Shown in pieces: positions 1-8,843 of a stretch of 64,000 nt of DNA. The DNA lies in NCBI GenBank assembly GCA_002328075.1, contig DCVT01000056.1, forward strand, positions 33,940-97,939, in the 5' to 3' direction. Source of the stretch: Anaerolineales bacterium UBA2181 (GTDB taxonomy: Bacteria > Chloroflexota > Anaerolineae > Promineifilales > UBA4811). Positions within the stretch are counted from its first letter, which is position 1; each line of letters opens with the position of its first letter. A model generated the notes under the pieces. It was not told the origin of the DNA. It saw only the letters and a list, made by a program, of their open reading frames with translations, and did not search any database. Made by a program: the position numbers and the translations under genes.

Positions 1-1558
1 TGTTGTGAAAGTAGTGGGACCCCTGGCTCAGCTCTACCCTGGCATTCTCCAAGGTCGCCTCAACAACCACCTTGGCGCCGCAGACTTGTCCCCACTGCAC
101 TGGGATGCCCAACCAGGGGTCCGTGGTACCCAGCCTTCCAAAGACGACCAACAGATACGGAATGCCGGAGGCCAGCAGCTTTTCGTTGAGCTGTTCCAGC
201 TCTGGCACGATGGATTTCGAATGCTTCAGGTCAAAGGTCTCAGGTTTGATGTACACCACGTCCTTTATGGTATCAAGAGTGCCGTTTCCCAGCACGCCCT
301 CGGACGAGATAAAGACGTTCTCGCCCTCCAATTCCTCTTCCGTGACGCGGATGACGTCAGCCGGGACCGCCATCGCCCGTACCTGAACAAAACCAAAGCG
401 ATGCGGGTCAAAAGTCATGGCGAACTCGATCTCAATGGGTGTACCCAACCCTTGTTCGCAGGTGGACAGGAGCGCCTTGATCAGATCGTTAAAGGCCACC
501 TGTTTGAGCACGAGTAGCGGGGCGAACGTCAACACGCGTGGACCCGGGACGCCAGCTCCGATGGAAAGCCTGCCCGCTTGGGGGTCATAGGTAGACGCGA
601 CATAGCGCAGCGACCCATCCTCTTCGGCGGCCGCGATGTTTTCCAGTGTGATGTATTCTCCTTCGTCTATCGGATCGTATCGGGGAGGGTCGCTCATGTT
701 GACTGCCCAGAACTCTGTCTGGGTGCCGTCTAACATGGCCTCTACCGAGCCAAAGGGCGGCTCGGCCTTGGGATACGCCGGCGAATATGCCCAGGAAATA
801 CCGCCATCCACAACGGTTTTTCCAAGACCCAGCGCCAGATTGACCACTCCGTTTTCGGGTCTGGCCGGCCGCATGGGGTAGTAGTTGTAGGAGCGGGCTA
901 CGCCGGCCACTTCCGGGTAAAAGCGGTTGCGGTAACGTTTGCCCACTAGTTCCTGGATGATGACCGCCATCTTTTCGCCATCGTCACGGTGACCTATGGT
1001 TTTCCGGTACCCCTTGGCGCCCCGAAAGTATGTCGATGCGTAAACGAACTTGATGGCCTCGGTCAGTTGGCGGAACCGGATATCCGGATCATACTCGCTG
1101 TTGGGGATCATCTTGGTGTGATAGATTCCGGCAAATGGTTCGTTCTTGGTGTCTTCCAGCAGGCTGGAGGAGCGAATGGCCAGTGGGGTGTGCACGCTCT
1201 CGACAATGGACCACAAATCCCCCAGTACTTCAAATGGCAGCTCGGCCTGCTGGAAGGCTAACGCCAGTCGGTTGTCTGGCAGATCCGAAAAGGCCAACTC
1301 AGATAGCCGGTTCTGTTGCATGAAAGTATCAAATACATCGGTACATAGGATCGCCATTTGCGGTATCTGAACGGTAACATTGGGGAATCGGTTTGGGCCG
1401 AATTCGGAATTGATCAGGCTGCTAATGGACGCGAGCCCCTCCGCCTTGCCGCCGACCTCACCTGATCCGAGGCAACTAAGCGGAGTCTCTGGGTCCAGGA
1501 AATTTCGCTTGAAATCGACGAACCGGGATCTAAAGAGGCTCTTGGACTGGGTCTTCAT
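1..1558 (-). CDS. PEP/pyruvate-binding (PPDK N-terminal-type) protein, C-terminus outside window
   Basis: The gene runs off the left edge, and 519 residues are visible from ATG at 1558. The N-terminus has the ATP-grasp signature of pyruvate phosphate dikinase and PEP synthase: GSGEVGGKAEGL (about residues 31-42) and RSSSLLEDT (about 129-137) followed by PFAGIYHT. This domain normally transfers phosphate from ATP towards a swivelling histidine domain. Whether the histidine and PEP domains follow cannot be seen. It starts 20 bases after the stop of the GDH-like gene and is the last visible member of a two-component operon. No clear Shine-Dalgarno precedes the ATG, so it may rely on translational coupling. 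The family assignment is good; the substrate and reaction are unknown. Confidence 0.8.
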   Translation of the reverse strand, partial: MKTQSKSLFRSRFVDFKRNFLDPETPLSCLGSGEVGGKAEGLASISSLINSEFGPNRFPNVTVQIPQMAILCTDVFDTFMQQNRLSELAFSDLPDNRLALAFQQAELPFEVLGDLWSIVESVHTPLAIRSSSLLEDTKNEPFAGIYHTKMIPNSEYDPDIRFRQLTEAIKFVYASTYFRGAKGYRKTIGHRDDGEKMAVIIQELVGKRYRNRFYPEVAGVARSYNYYPMRPARPENGVVNLALGLGKTVVDGGISWAYSPAYPKAEPPFGSVEAMLDGTQTEFWAVNMSDPPRYDPIDEGEYITLENIAAAEEDGSLRYVASTYDPQAGRLSIGAGVPGPRVLTFAPLLVLKQVAFNDLIKALLSTCEQGLGTPIEIEFAMTFDPHRFGFVQVRAMAVPADVIRVTEEELEGENVFISSEGVLGNGTLDTIKDVVYIKPETFDLKHSKSIVPELEQLNEKLLASGIPYLLVVFGRLGTTDPWLGIPVQWGQVCGAKVVVEATLENARVELSQGSHYFHN

Positions 1559-1577
1559 GTATGGTCGATCCGATCGG

Positions 1578-2864
1578 TTACACCCAGCCGCGATCGTAAC
1601 TGGCGCGCACAACCCGATCGACCGCTATGAGGTATACAGCATCGCGCAAAGATATCCTGCGACTGCGCGCGAAATTGGAGAGATCGACATACGTCGAAGT
1701 CAGGTGGACATCAAGCTTTCCCAGCACCTCGTCGCGCTTCCAGTAGTAGTTCATATTGCTCTGAACCTGCTCAAAGTAACTGCACACAACGCCACCGGCA
1801 TTCGCCAAGATGTCCGGAATCACCTTGACGCCACGTTGGACCAGGATTTCTTCGGCTTGTGGGTTGGTTGCACCGTCTGCCCCTTCCGCTATGATGGTAA
1901 CGCTACCGTGGACCTGGTCCACGTTTTCAAGCGTGATCTGGTTCTCCAGCGCGGCCGGTACGAGAATCTCCACATTCTGTTCAATCCAAGCCTCACCGGG
2001 AAGGCATTCGTAACCCAGCCGGATTGCCTGCGACTTGTTGATCTCACCAAATGGGTTGGTGATGGTCGTCAACTCGTCAGGATCGATGCCCTGTTTCTTG
2101 ACAAAGGCATAGGAGGTGTGGTCGGTCTGGTTCCAACTGGATACACACTTGACCACACCCCCCATGCGACGGTACAGCTGCACAGCATACTGCCCGACGT
2201 TACCAAATCCCTGAAAGCTGGCAGTCGTCTCAGATGGCTTGATCTCCATTTCTCTTAACGCCTCGCGGACGGCAATCATCAATCCATAGCCAGTTGCCTC
2301 TTTCCTTCCCGCTGATCCTCCCATATCCGTTGGTTTTCCTGTGATAAACCCGGGGCTTCGGATCCCGTGGATGGTTTCATACTCGTCTAGCATCCACAAC
2401 ATATGCCGTGGCGAGGTCATCAGGTCCGGCGACGGCACGTCCCATTCCGGTCCCACATTGCGTGCGATCTGTCTTACCCAACCGCGGCAGATGCGTTCCT
2501 GCTCTCCTGAACTCAAGTCGTGGGGCTCGCATACTACGCAACCCATGCTTCCCCCGAGCGGAAGGTCTGCAACAGCGCAACGCCAGGTGTTCCACATTGC
2601 CAGCGCTCGCATGGTGTCGACGGTTCCCATGGGATGAAACCGGATTCCACCCTTGCCCGGACCGCGCGCATCATTGTGCTGGATTCGATATGCGCGAAAG
2701 ACCCGGGTTTCGCCGTCATCCATCCGGACCGGAATACTAAAGTGGAATTCGCGAATGGGAACGCGCAAGAGCTCACGAGCAGGTTGGCTGAGCTCCAACG
2801 CATCGGCCACGCGGTCGAACTGCTCTTGCGCTATCTCAAAGGGATTGTAAGTGATTGCGTTCAT
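1578..2864 (-). CDS. Glu/Leu/Phe/Val dehydrogenase-like protein lacking catalytic lysine
   Basis: A 428-residue protein of normal glutamate-dehydrogenase length with both family domains. GPGKGGIRFHP keeps the first substrate lysine (Lys71), and a Rossmann stretch reads FQGFGNVGQ. The other two conserved lysines are gone. TWRCA carries Arg95 where families have TLK/TWK, and LPLGGSMGC carries Met107 where the catalytic GGAKGG lysine should be (codon 2544-2546 is ATG). The PD motif (DVPSPD) is present. Normal oxidative deamination is therefore unlikely; a regulatory or binding role is inferred. An ATG at 2873 is also possible, but AAAGGA lies only one base before it and about ten before the 2864 ATG, which I prefer. 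It begins 15 bases after the response-regulator stop. Confidence 0.85.
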   Translation of the reverse strand: MNAITYNPFEIAQEQFDRVADALELSQPARELLRVPIREFHFSIPVRMDDGETRVFRAYRIQHNDARGPGKGGIRFHPMGTVDTMRALAMWNTWRCAVADLPLGGSMGCVVCEPHDLSSGEQERICRGWVRQIARNVGPEWDVPSPDLMTSPRHMLWMLDEYETIHGIRSPGFITGKPTDMGGSAGRKEATGYGLMIAVREALREMEIKPSETTASFQGFGNVGQYAVQLYRRMGGVVKCVSSWNQTDHTSYAFVKKQGIDPDELTTITNPFGEINKSQAIRLGYECLPGEAWIEQNVEILVPAALENQITLENVDQVHGSVTIIAEGADGATNPQAEEILVQRGVKVIPDILANAGGVVCSYFEQVQSNMNYYWKRDEVLGKLDVHLTSTYVDLSNFARSRRISLRDAVYLIAVDRVVRASYDRGWV

Positions 2865-2879
2865 GGTTGCCATGTCCTT

Positions 2880-3605
2880 TTATCCTGGCGGGTTGGCTGC
2901 ATCTGGAATCGCCAGCATATAGCCCACACCCGGGCTACTGACGATGTATTGCGGTCTGGCTGAATCGCGCTCGATCTTCTTGCGCAGGAAATGGATGTAG
3001 GAGCGCAGATAGTCGACATTATCGCTGTATTCGGCGCCCCACACCCTGGTGAGAAGATGCTCGTGGACAAGTACATGGTTAGGATGGGATGCCAATTCGT
3101 GGAGCAGTCTGTACTCAGTTGGTGTCAGGTAGATCTCACGTCCGCCCACCCACACCAGACGGCGGGCTAAATCAATGCGCAGTTCACCGCAATCGATGAT
3201 GGCGTGCTTCGGCTTGAGTTTTTCGGCACCCGACCGCTTGAGAACGGCCCGGAGCCGCGCCAGTAGCTCTTTGGAGCTGAACGGCTTGGTCAGGTAGTCA
3301 TCAGCACCCACCTCAAACCCGCGAAGCATGTCTACTTCGCGGGTTCTGGAGGTCAGCATGATGATCGGAACATCGGAAAACTCGCGAAGGCGTGCAGCTA
3401 CCTGATAACCATCCATCGATCCTGGCAGGATTATGTCAAGCAAAACCAGCTCCGGCTGTTCGAGGGCAACCATCTCAACCGCGCTTTCACCGCTGACTGC
3501 CGCCATCACGTCGAACCCGGTGGCACCGAGGACCTCGCGGATCAAGTTGATGACCCGTGGCTCATCATCTACAATCAGTATGCGCGGGCGCTCTTTCGCT
3601 GGCAT
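2880..3605 (-). CDS. OmpR/PhoB-family response regulator
   Basis: A 241-residue two-domain transcriptional regulator. The receiver domain begins RILIVDDEP, has the phospho-acceptor Asp in LVLLDIILPG, and a conserved Lys in YLTKPFSS. The C-terminal half is a winged-helix DNA-binding domain (YLTPTEYRLLHELASHPN, then the VDYLRSYIHFLRKKIE recognition region). The open frame extends further upstream, but the ATG at 3605 starts exactly at the receiver domain. It lies inside the last 41 bases of the upstream kinase gene, so the two are translationally coupled partners. Downstream genes in the same operon are probable co-regulated outputs. Confidence 0.93.
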   Translation of the reverse strand: MPAKERPRILIVDDEPRVINLIREVLGATGFDVMAAVSGESAVEMVALEQPELVLLDIILPGSMDGYQVAARLREFSDVPIIMLTSRTREVDMLRGFEVGADDYLTKPFSSKELLARLRAVLKRSGAEKLKPKHAIIDCGELRIDLARRLVWVGGREIYLTPTEYRLLHELASHPNHVLVHEHLLTRVWGAEYSDNVDYLRSYIHFLRKKIERDSARPQYIVSSPGVGYMLAIPDAANPPG

Positions 3606-4884
3606 CGATCGGTTCCCAGGTTTTGGACATTGTTGGCAGAGAGAAAAACACCGTGGTTCCTTCGCCGAGCTTGCTTTCGGCCCAGATACGGCCGCCATGC
3701 GCGTGGATGATCGCTCGTGCGATGGGTAGACCCAGACCTGTACCGGGTATATGCAGGTTGGCGGCCGAACGGACGCGGTAATACCTTTCAAACAGCGGGA
3801 TCAAGTCCTCGGGCGACATACCGATTCCCTGGTCGGCCACCAAGACCACCGCGTTGGCAGCCCGTAATTCGCCTCGAATGATCACCAAGCCGCCGTTGGG
3901 CGAATATTTGACAGCGTTATCCACTATGTTGCGGAAAACCTGCTTTAGCCAACGCGGGTCTCCATCCACATCCGGGAACTGGGGGAAATCCACGATGATC
4001 TGGTGAGTTTTTGATCGATGTTGTGTCTCGGTTGCCACATCGCGGGCAAGTTGTTGCAGTTGCACAGGCTGGCGCTCGATAATCCACTGCTCGACGTCAA
4101 TGAGCGCAGAATCCAGTATCTCCCTCAGCATGGTCTGCATGTTCTCGCTCTCTTGCTCGATAAGGCGCAGGAAATCCTGGCGCTTTGCCGTGCTCCATTC
4201 TACCTCGTCCAAGAGCAGCGCCGAGGAGTATCCCTGAATGGCGGTCAGTGGAAGACGGAGCTCGTGCGAAAGAGTGGCCAGTACCTCGGAGCGCATGCGT
4301 TCTGCCTGGCGCTCTTCGCGGATGGCATCAGCTCGAGCTGCCAATCGGTCACGATCGATCGCCAGAGCAATCAGGTCGCTGATGGTATGCACGAACGGCA
4401 GGTCGCTCTCAGTAAGGACCGACGGCCCCCGAATCGTCTCCAGGACCAGCACACCATATCGTCTCGCGCCTACCTGAATCGGTGCCGCCAGGGTGCAACA
4501 CGGCATCACATCGGAGCCCAAAGCGCGGGCGAGCGCCGCACGGTTAGGCGGCAGCAGGTCAGCCATCGCTGCTGCAACCTGCTCTGGAGTGCCGAGCAGA
4601 CGACCCACGCCTTCCTCAAAAACCTTGCCAGTAATGGCCTCGCCGGCCCTCAAACCCAACTCGGCCAGCGACTGAGAGTCATACCCGAAGGTGGCCGCAG
4701 CTCGGAACAATCCGGCCAGTTGATCCCACAACATGATCGCACCGACTTGCGCCGGCTCCAAGACCCCAATGATACGCCGGATGACGGCATCCAACAGATC
4801 GGGCAGCTCTAGCGGAGCGGTCAATGTCTTGGCGACCTCCGTCAGAGCGTATAGCTGGCGTTGGAGTCTTGCGATATCCGTCAT
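3565..4884 (-). CDS. GAF-domain sensor histidine kinase
   Basis: A 439-residue cytoplasmic sensor kinase with no membrane segment. The N-terminal 170 residues form a GAF-like sensor (TAPLELPDLLDAVIRRI onwards). The dimerisation helix carries the phospho-accepting His in LATLSHELRLPLT. The ATPase domain shows N-box IVDNAVKYSPNGG, G1 DQGIGM and G2 GTGLGLPIARAII. The frame is open to a TTG at 4905, but the ATG at 4884 (MTDIARL) is more likely. It overlaps the response-regulator start by 41 bases and heads an operon of kinase, regulator, GDH-like and PEP-binding genes. The ligand of the GAF domain cannot be read from sequence. Confidence 0.92.
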   Translation of the reverse strand: MTDIARLQRQLYALTEVAKTLTAPLELPDLLDAVIRRIIGVLEPAQVGAIMLWDQLAGLFRAAATFGYDSQSLAELGLRAGEAITGKVFEEGVGRLLGTPEQVAAAMADLLPPNRAALARALGSDVMPCCTLAAPIQVGARRYGVLVLETIRGPSVLTESDLPFVHTISDLIALAIDRDRLAARADAIREERQAERMRSEVLATLSHELRLPLTAIQGYSSALLLDEVEWSTAKRQDFLRLIEQESENMQTMLREILDSALIDVEQWIIERQPVQLQQLARDVATETQHRSKTHQIIVDFPQFPDVDGDPRWLKQVFRNIVDNAVKYSPNGGLVIIRGELRAANAVVLVADQGIGMSPEDLIPLFERYYRVRSAANLHIPGTGLGLPIARAIIHAHGGRIWAESKLGEGTTVFFSLPTMSKTWEPIDASERAPAHTDCR

Positions 4885-5553
4885 GGCCTTCGGTTTGGAT
4901 GGCAACCCACCGGGAGACCGATCATCGGTATCATATCACAATTTCCTTCGTTCTGCCGATACCGCGCCGTGGTGCAGCCGGTTTCCTGCCACCGACCGGC
5001 ACCCTTGTCGGTCTGCCAATTGCGGACTCGGGCGTGGTAAGAACCGGTGAGGTGGGGTGGGCTGTCCTGCACAAAAAGCCATCCAGGCGGGCGCTCCCTT
5101 GGCGCGAAGCCTAGCTACTTTGACGCAACAAGGAGCCTGTCGGCGCGCCAGGCACACGGCGCAAAGGCTCAGCGGTAGATATTAGGAGTGACACTAAAAA
5201 TCGTGGGGTCGGCGTCGGGTCGTGGTTCACGCCTGGTCGTGGGAGCGGCAGAGGGGTTGCTGACCATTTTGCACGCGGGCAAGCAGAAAGCAACCCGAGA
5301 GCGTATAAGCGGTCAGGCTTTGGTGGTATACTGGAGACCGAAAGAAAAACAGGTGGACTTGAGCGTGGCGATAAGGCAGAACCTGTATTCGGAAACCTTG
5401 AGCCTAGTGCCAAAGAGCCCGTGTGGCCGGTATTGATCCGGACCGGGTTCGGAGTCATCATTGGGCCCGGGCGGGATCATCGTCTTACAAACATAGCATC
5501 TATTGAAGGCCGACCGGGTGCTGTAGCCCGGCTTGCGGCGTTACGGATAACAG
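4885..5553. other. Intergenic region between divergent kinase operon and mutS2
   Basis: About 670 bases without a convincing gene. Short open frames here show no recognisable motif and no good ribosome site. A plus-strand extended -10 (TGG-TATACT, 5324-5332) could start a roughly 215-base leader for mutS2. I see no tRNA, hairpin-plus-T-run or repeat. Confidence 0.5.
4930..4938 (-). promoter_or_regulatory. Candidate extended -10 promoter of the kinase operon
   Basis: On the minus strand TGA-TATGAT forms an extended -10 element about 45 bases upstream of the kinase ATG. No good -35 is visible at 16-18 bases. Confidence 0.4.
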
Positions 5554-7923
5554 ATGGAAAAGGCGATTAGAACGCTGGAATTCGTCAAGATCCTGGAGCG
5601 GCTGGCAGCGCATACTTTGTTTTCCGGCGGCGCAGCCTTGGCATTGCAGTTGAGGCCGGCGGCAGATGTGGATGAGGTCAACCGGATGGTCGAAGAGACC
5701 AGCGAGGCAAGGGATCTGCTCTCTGTTCGGCCGGAAACGGGTGTTGGCGGCGCTCGCGATGTCCGTCCCGCGGCTGCGCGGGCCGCCCGAGGCGCCGTGC
5801 TGTTGCCGCACGAGCTTTTGGACGTTCGACACACGATGGCAGCGGCCGGACGCCTCCGGAAAAAGATCCTGCAGGGAGAAAAGCAGTACCGCTGGCTCTC
5901 TTCAATGGCGCAGGGCATTCTCGAATGCCCGGACCTGATCGCAGCGGTCGACAATGCGCTGGATGACCAGGGCGCCGTTTTGGATAGTGCCAGCCCCAAG
6001 CTGGCGAGACTGCGCCGCGAGATTCGGATCGTGCGGGACCGGATACAGGAAAAGCTGCAGCGATTGGTCTCGTCGCAAGCCTCTCAGTATCTGCAGGAGC
6101 CCATCATCAGCCAGCGCGCCGGTCGATGGGTGGTGCCGCTGCAATCCAATTTCAAGGGTCGCATCCGGGGTCTGGTGCATGACCAATCCGCCAGCGGAGC
6201 TACGCTGTGGATTGAGCCCCTGTCCACTGTCGAGCACAACAACGAGCATAGGCGCCTGATCATGGCTGAAGAGGAAGAGGTGCAGCGTGTGCTGGCAGAA
6301 CTGTCAGCCATAGTGGGAGACTCGGACGACCGGATACAATCCACTGTAGAATCGCTGGCCGCACTGGACCTGGCATTTGCCAAAGCCAAATACGCCTTTT
6401 CCTTGGATGCAGTCCAGCCGTCGGTCATCCCGTTTCGATCGGCCAACGGGCTGCATCCCGGCTCAACAATCCAGGTGTTTGGCGCTCGTCATCCTCTGTT
6501 GGACCCGAAGCGGGCGGTGCCTATCGACGTCGAATTGGACGATCAGACGTACGTGGTGGTCATCACCGGGCCGAACACCGGCGGCAAGACCGTATCCCTC
6601 AAAACTGTCGGACTGATGGTCCTGATGGCCCAGTCTGGTCTGCATGTGCCTTGCGCTGAGGCTACTCTGTCTTGCTTTCAGGCGGTGTACGCGGACATTG
6701 GCGACGAGCAATCCATTGAACAAAACCTTTCGACCTTTTCCGGGCATCTGGTGAACGTCATCGAAATCTTGAAACGTGCGGACGATCGGAGCCTGGTCGT
6801 GCTGGACGAGCTGGGCGCCGGCACTGATCCCTCGGAGGGCTCAGCATTAGCGCGATCGATCCTGACCTACCTGCGGGACAAGGGTGCGACGACCTTTGTG
6901 GCTACCCACTACCCCGAGCTCAAGTTGTACGGGCATGCCACGGCAGGAGTCACCAACGCCAGCGTCGAATTCGATGTCGAGACGTTAGCACCGACCTTTC
7001 GGTTGCGAATTGGACTGGCTGGCCGATCCAATGCCTTTGAAATAGCTGCCCGGCTCGGATTAGAGCCAGACATTGTTCGTGCCGCACGGTCACTTTTGTC
7101 GGATACCGAGACGCGAACCGAAGACCTGCTAGGCTCAATCTACCAGGCCCGCGACCAGGCGGAAGCGGCTCTGGTGACGGCTCGTCAGGTGCGGCTGGAC
7201 GCGGATAAGGAGCGCGACGCACTGAAACGTCGTTTGCAGGAAATCGACCTTGAGCGGCTGCGGGTGCTGCAGGACGCGCGAATTGAGACTCAGGCAGAGG
7301 TGGCGCAATTCCGGGACGAACTGCGAGACCTTAGGCAGAGGCTAAGCGCTGCCGGCCAACCTTTGACGGAGATCAGGCGGCTGGAGCAACAAGCTCGAGA
7401 GTTGGAGCAGGCTGCAGCGCCTCAACTGGCGCCAGCGCGTGTGGCGCCAGACTCGGTGGGCGGGGCTGATCGCCGCCGGCTTCGAGTTGCGGACACGGTC
7501 TGGGTGACGACGCTACGGGTGGAGGGTGAAATCCTGACTCTGGATGGTGATCAGGCTGAGGTGCAGATCGGCCGGTTGCGCACGCGGGCTGCCCTTGACG
7601 AGTTGGAGTGGCGCAAGAGCAAGACTGTTTCCACGCCAGAGCGGGAGCTACCACTATCGTCGGGGAGTTTGGGTGCCAATGCACGGGTGGAGTTGGACGT
7701 GCGAGGTGAGCGGGTGGAAACGGCGCTGCAGCGGCTGGAGCATTTTTTGGATGATGCGGTACTGGGGAATGTCCCCTGGGTGCGGATCATCCATGGCAAA
7801 GGGACTGGCGCGTTGCGGACGGCCGTCCGCCAGGCGCTCAAGGAGCATGGGCAGGTGAACCACTTTGACGACGGCAAAGATGGCGAAGGGGGATGGGGCG
7901 TCACAGTGGCCTACCTGGGGTAG
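5554..7923 (+). CDS. mutS2: Endonuclease MutS2
   Basis: A 789-residue MutS2-family ATPase of typical length. The MutS-type ATPase has Walker A GPNTGGKT (residues 339-346), a Walker B-like VVLDELGAGTDPSEGS and the following ATHYPELK segment. After a long charged coiled-coil (about 520-620) comes a C-terminal Smr nuclease domain (about 712-789), with LDVRGER and the HGKGTGALR signature. The N-terminal MutS mismatch-recognition domain is absent, as expected for MutS2. Family members act on branched DNA and, in some bacteria, on collided ribosomes. Which role applies here is unknown. It appears monocistronic and convergent with the protease/methyltransferase pair. Confidence 0.96.
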   Translation: MEKAIRTLEFVKILERLAAHTLFSGGAALALQLRPAADVDEVNRMVEETSEARDLLSVRPETGVGGARDVRPAAARAARGAVLLPHELLDVRHTMAAAGRLRKKILQGEKQYRWLSSMAQGILECPDLIAAVDNALDDQGAVLDSASPKLARLRREIRIVRDRIQEKLQRLVSSQASQYLQEPIISQRAGRWVVPLQSNFKGRIRGLVHDQSASGATLWIEPLSTVEHNNEHRRLIMAEEEEVQRVLAELSAIVGDSDDRIQSTVESLAALDLAFAKAKYAFSLDAVQPSVIPFRSANGLHPGSTIQVFGARHPLLDPKRAVPIDVELDDQTYVVVITGPNTGGKTVSLKTVGLMVLMAQSGLHVPCAEATLSCFQAVYADIGDEQSIEQNLSTFSGHLVNVIEILKRADDRSLVVLDELGAGTDPSEGSALARSILTYLRDKGATTFVATHYPELKLYGHATAGVTNASVEFDVETLAPTFRLRIGLAGRSNAFEIAARLGLEPDIVRAARSLLSDTETRTEDLLGSIYQARDQAEAALVTARQVRLDADKERDALKRRLQEIDLERLRVLQDARIETQAEVAQFRDELRDLRQRLSAAGQPLTEIRRLEQQARELEQAAAPQLAPARVAPDSVGGADRRRLRVADTVWVTTLRVEGEILTLDGDQAEVQIGRLRTRAALDELEWRKSKTVSTPERELPLSSGSLGANARVELDVRGERVETALQRLEHFLDDAVLGNVPWVRIIHGKGTGALRTAVRQALKEHGQVNHFDDGKDGEGGWGVTVAYLG

Positions 7924-7940
7924 GCCTCGGCTCGGTCTTA

Positions 7941-8843
7941 TCAGACGCCCAGCAGACGCGCGATAAGTCGAGCTCCGCCCCAGATGGGCCAGCTTAGGAC
8001 CGGTATTCCAAGCACCTGCTGCACAAAGATCAGACCAAAGAGAATCTGGACACTAAAAGGCTCGATGCGATCCAACAAACCGGCTGCCCGGTATGCCCAG
8101 CGGGCTCGGATATTGAGCAGCAAACCGCGAGCGATTCCGCTGCCATCCAGCGGGCCCAGCGGGATCAGGTTAAAGAGGGCGAGGGCCAGGTTCACATAGA
8201 CGGCAGTCAATAGCATTCCTTGCGGGCTACGGCCGAAACCAAAAAGCAGCAGGCCCGCCAAGGCCCCCCTCACCAGGTTCTTCAGCAGGTCCTCGTTCTT
8301 CCAAAGGGGAACGTCCGGACCCTGTGGAACAATTTTCCAGTAAAAGCTGCCCAAAGCGGCCGGCCGGGCGATGGCACGCTGGCGGAACCATTGGTACAGC
8401 AGTAGGCCGCCTGATGCCAGACCCGCCGCGCCCGCCAGTATCGCTCCGATGTTGCTCACCGTGATCGTCATCGACGATGGGCTGGGCAGCAGGGCGCGAG
8501 CCACGTGCAGCAACGTTGCGGCTACGACTGCCTGGCCCAGGTTGCTTAGCGGACCAGACCCTGAGGCCAACGCCAATCCCAACGACGGATTTGGTTTCAA
8601 ATTGGACGGAATGACGGGCACCGGCCGGCCCCACCCGATTCCGTAGCCCGTCAGCGACGAAAACAGAATCATCAGCGTGCCGATGGGGTCCAGATGTGCC
8701 AGCGGGTCCAGGGTCACCCGACCGCGGTATCGTGCTGTCGGATCGCCCAAGGCGTTGGCTGCCCAGGCGTGGGCGAATTCGTGCACGCTAATCGCTACCA
8801 GAACCAGGGAGATGGTGGAGAAAAGGCCGGCCAAGGCGCTCAA
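7941..8843 (-). CDS. M50-family site-2 protease-like membrane protein
   Basis: A 300-residue integral membrane protein with the zinc-metalloprotease motif HEFAHAWAA (HExxH) near residues 21-29. It is followed by LGDPTARYRGRVTLDPLAHLDPIG, typical of short bacterial site-2 protease homologues, and a later NLIPLGPLDGSG segment that supplies the third ligand. Several hydrophobic segments follow. It starts with TTG at 8843, whose TTGA overlaps the TGA stop of the upstream methyltransferase gene by four bases, so the pair is translationally coupled. Its substrate is unknown; it has no PDZ domain. Confidence 0.88.
   Translation of the reverse strand: MSALAGLFSTISLVLVAISVHEFAHAWAANALGDPTARYRGRVTLDPLAHLDPIGTLMILFSSLTGYGIGWGRPVPVIPSNLKPNPSLGLALASGSGPLSNLGQAVVAATLLHVARALLPSPSSMTITVSNIGAILAGAAGLASGGLLLYQWFRQRAIARPAALGSFYWKIVPQGPDVPLWKNEDLLKNLVRGALAGLLLFGFGRSPQGMLLTAVYVNLALALFNLIPLGPLDGSGIARGLLLNIRARWAYRAAGLLDRIEPFSVQILFGLIFVQQVLGIPVLSWPIWGGARLIARLLGV

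Noticed and set aside
1380..2258. 292-codon plus-strand frame opposite the GDH-like gene
   Set aside because: Lies antisense to a clear family protein and has no motif or ribosome site.
5188..5436. 82-codon plus-strand frame in the kinase/mutS2 gap
   Set aside because: No ribosome site, low-complexity start and no recognisable domain.
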